DNA of 5,060 nucleotides, taken from NCBI GenBank assembly GCA_030621655.1, contig JAUXHH010000145.1:1-5060 (forward strand), in the 5' to 3' direction. Source of the DNA: Desulfobacterales bacterium (GTDB lineage: Bacteria > Desulfobacterota > Desulfobulbia > Desulfobulbales > BM004). The stretch's first letter is position 1; each line of letters opens with the position of its first letter. This document shows, one piece after another, positions 5,060 through 5,060 of the stretch. The translations under genes were made by a program, and so were the position numbers. Below the pieces are notes generated by a model. The model was given only the letters and a program-made list of their open reading frames with translations, searched no databases and had not been told where the DNA came from.

Positions 5060-5060
5060 A

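Noticed and set aside
1..5060. Mobile element, CRISPR array, toxin-antitoxin or defence system
   Set aside because: Every substantial reading frame is assigned to a core housekeeping family, spacers are short, and no transposase, integrase, spaced direct repeats or target duplications were seen.

Overview
The window is a run of bacterial housekeeping genes of moderate GC content. In order it holds: the 3' end of a gene with an Ala/Glu-rich repetitive tail (most likely rpsA, ribosomal protein S1), sppA (signal peptide peptidase), an IHF/HU-family gene most like ihfB, a YciO/Sua5/YrdC-family gene on the minus strand, a short Ppx/GppA phosphatase, and guaB (IMP dehydrogenase). The order S1 - SppA - IHF-beta fits my recollection of Desulfobacterota (deltaproteobacteria; Geobacter-like and Desulfobulbus-like genomes), and enterobacteria also keep rpsA next to ihfB. 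A Desulfobacterota origin is therefore the best guess, but it rests on synteny and protein character, not on a database search.

Layout. 1-207: C-terminal 68 codons of the S1-like gene, made of three and a half copies of a 54-bp (18-residue) repeat. 246-1157: sppA, 38 bp downstream on the same strand and probably in the same operon. 1238-1522: ihfB-like gene with a good Shine-Dalgarno; the 80-bp gap before it holds a possible promoter. 1523-1661: convergent intergenic region with a small hairpin and a long imperfect inverted repeat that runs into the 3' end of the next gene. 1662-2276 (minus): yciO-like gene. 2277-2349: divergent 73-bp spacer. 2350-3333: ppx/gppA-like gene. 3334-3547: 214-bp spacer with a weak terminator, a plausible sigma70-type promoter overlapping it, and hairpins forming a guaB leader. 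3548-5014: complete guaB. 5012-5060: palindrome over the guaB stop codon, then a 14-bp AT-rich tandem repeat running off the end. No gene-free stretch exceeds 300 bases.

Functionally these are core-cell genes: translation (S1), membrane proteolysis (SppA), nucleoid architecture (IHF), a nucleotide-binding YrdC-fold protein, polyphosphate/(p)ppGpp phosphohydrolysis (Ppx/GppA) and GTP synthesis (GuaB). Ppx/GppA and GuaB both touch guanine nucleotide metabolism, but the spacer between them looks like a transcription boundary, so I do not claim an operon. I see no mobile element, CRISPR array, tRNA, rRNA or defence gene. The less ordinary signals are the near-identical S1 tail repeats, the inverted repeat with an interleaved second pair of arms between the convergent genes, paired homopolymer tracts in the sppA membrane anchor, and the structured guaB leader. 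I do not find convincing evidence of a new biological system here.
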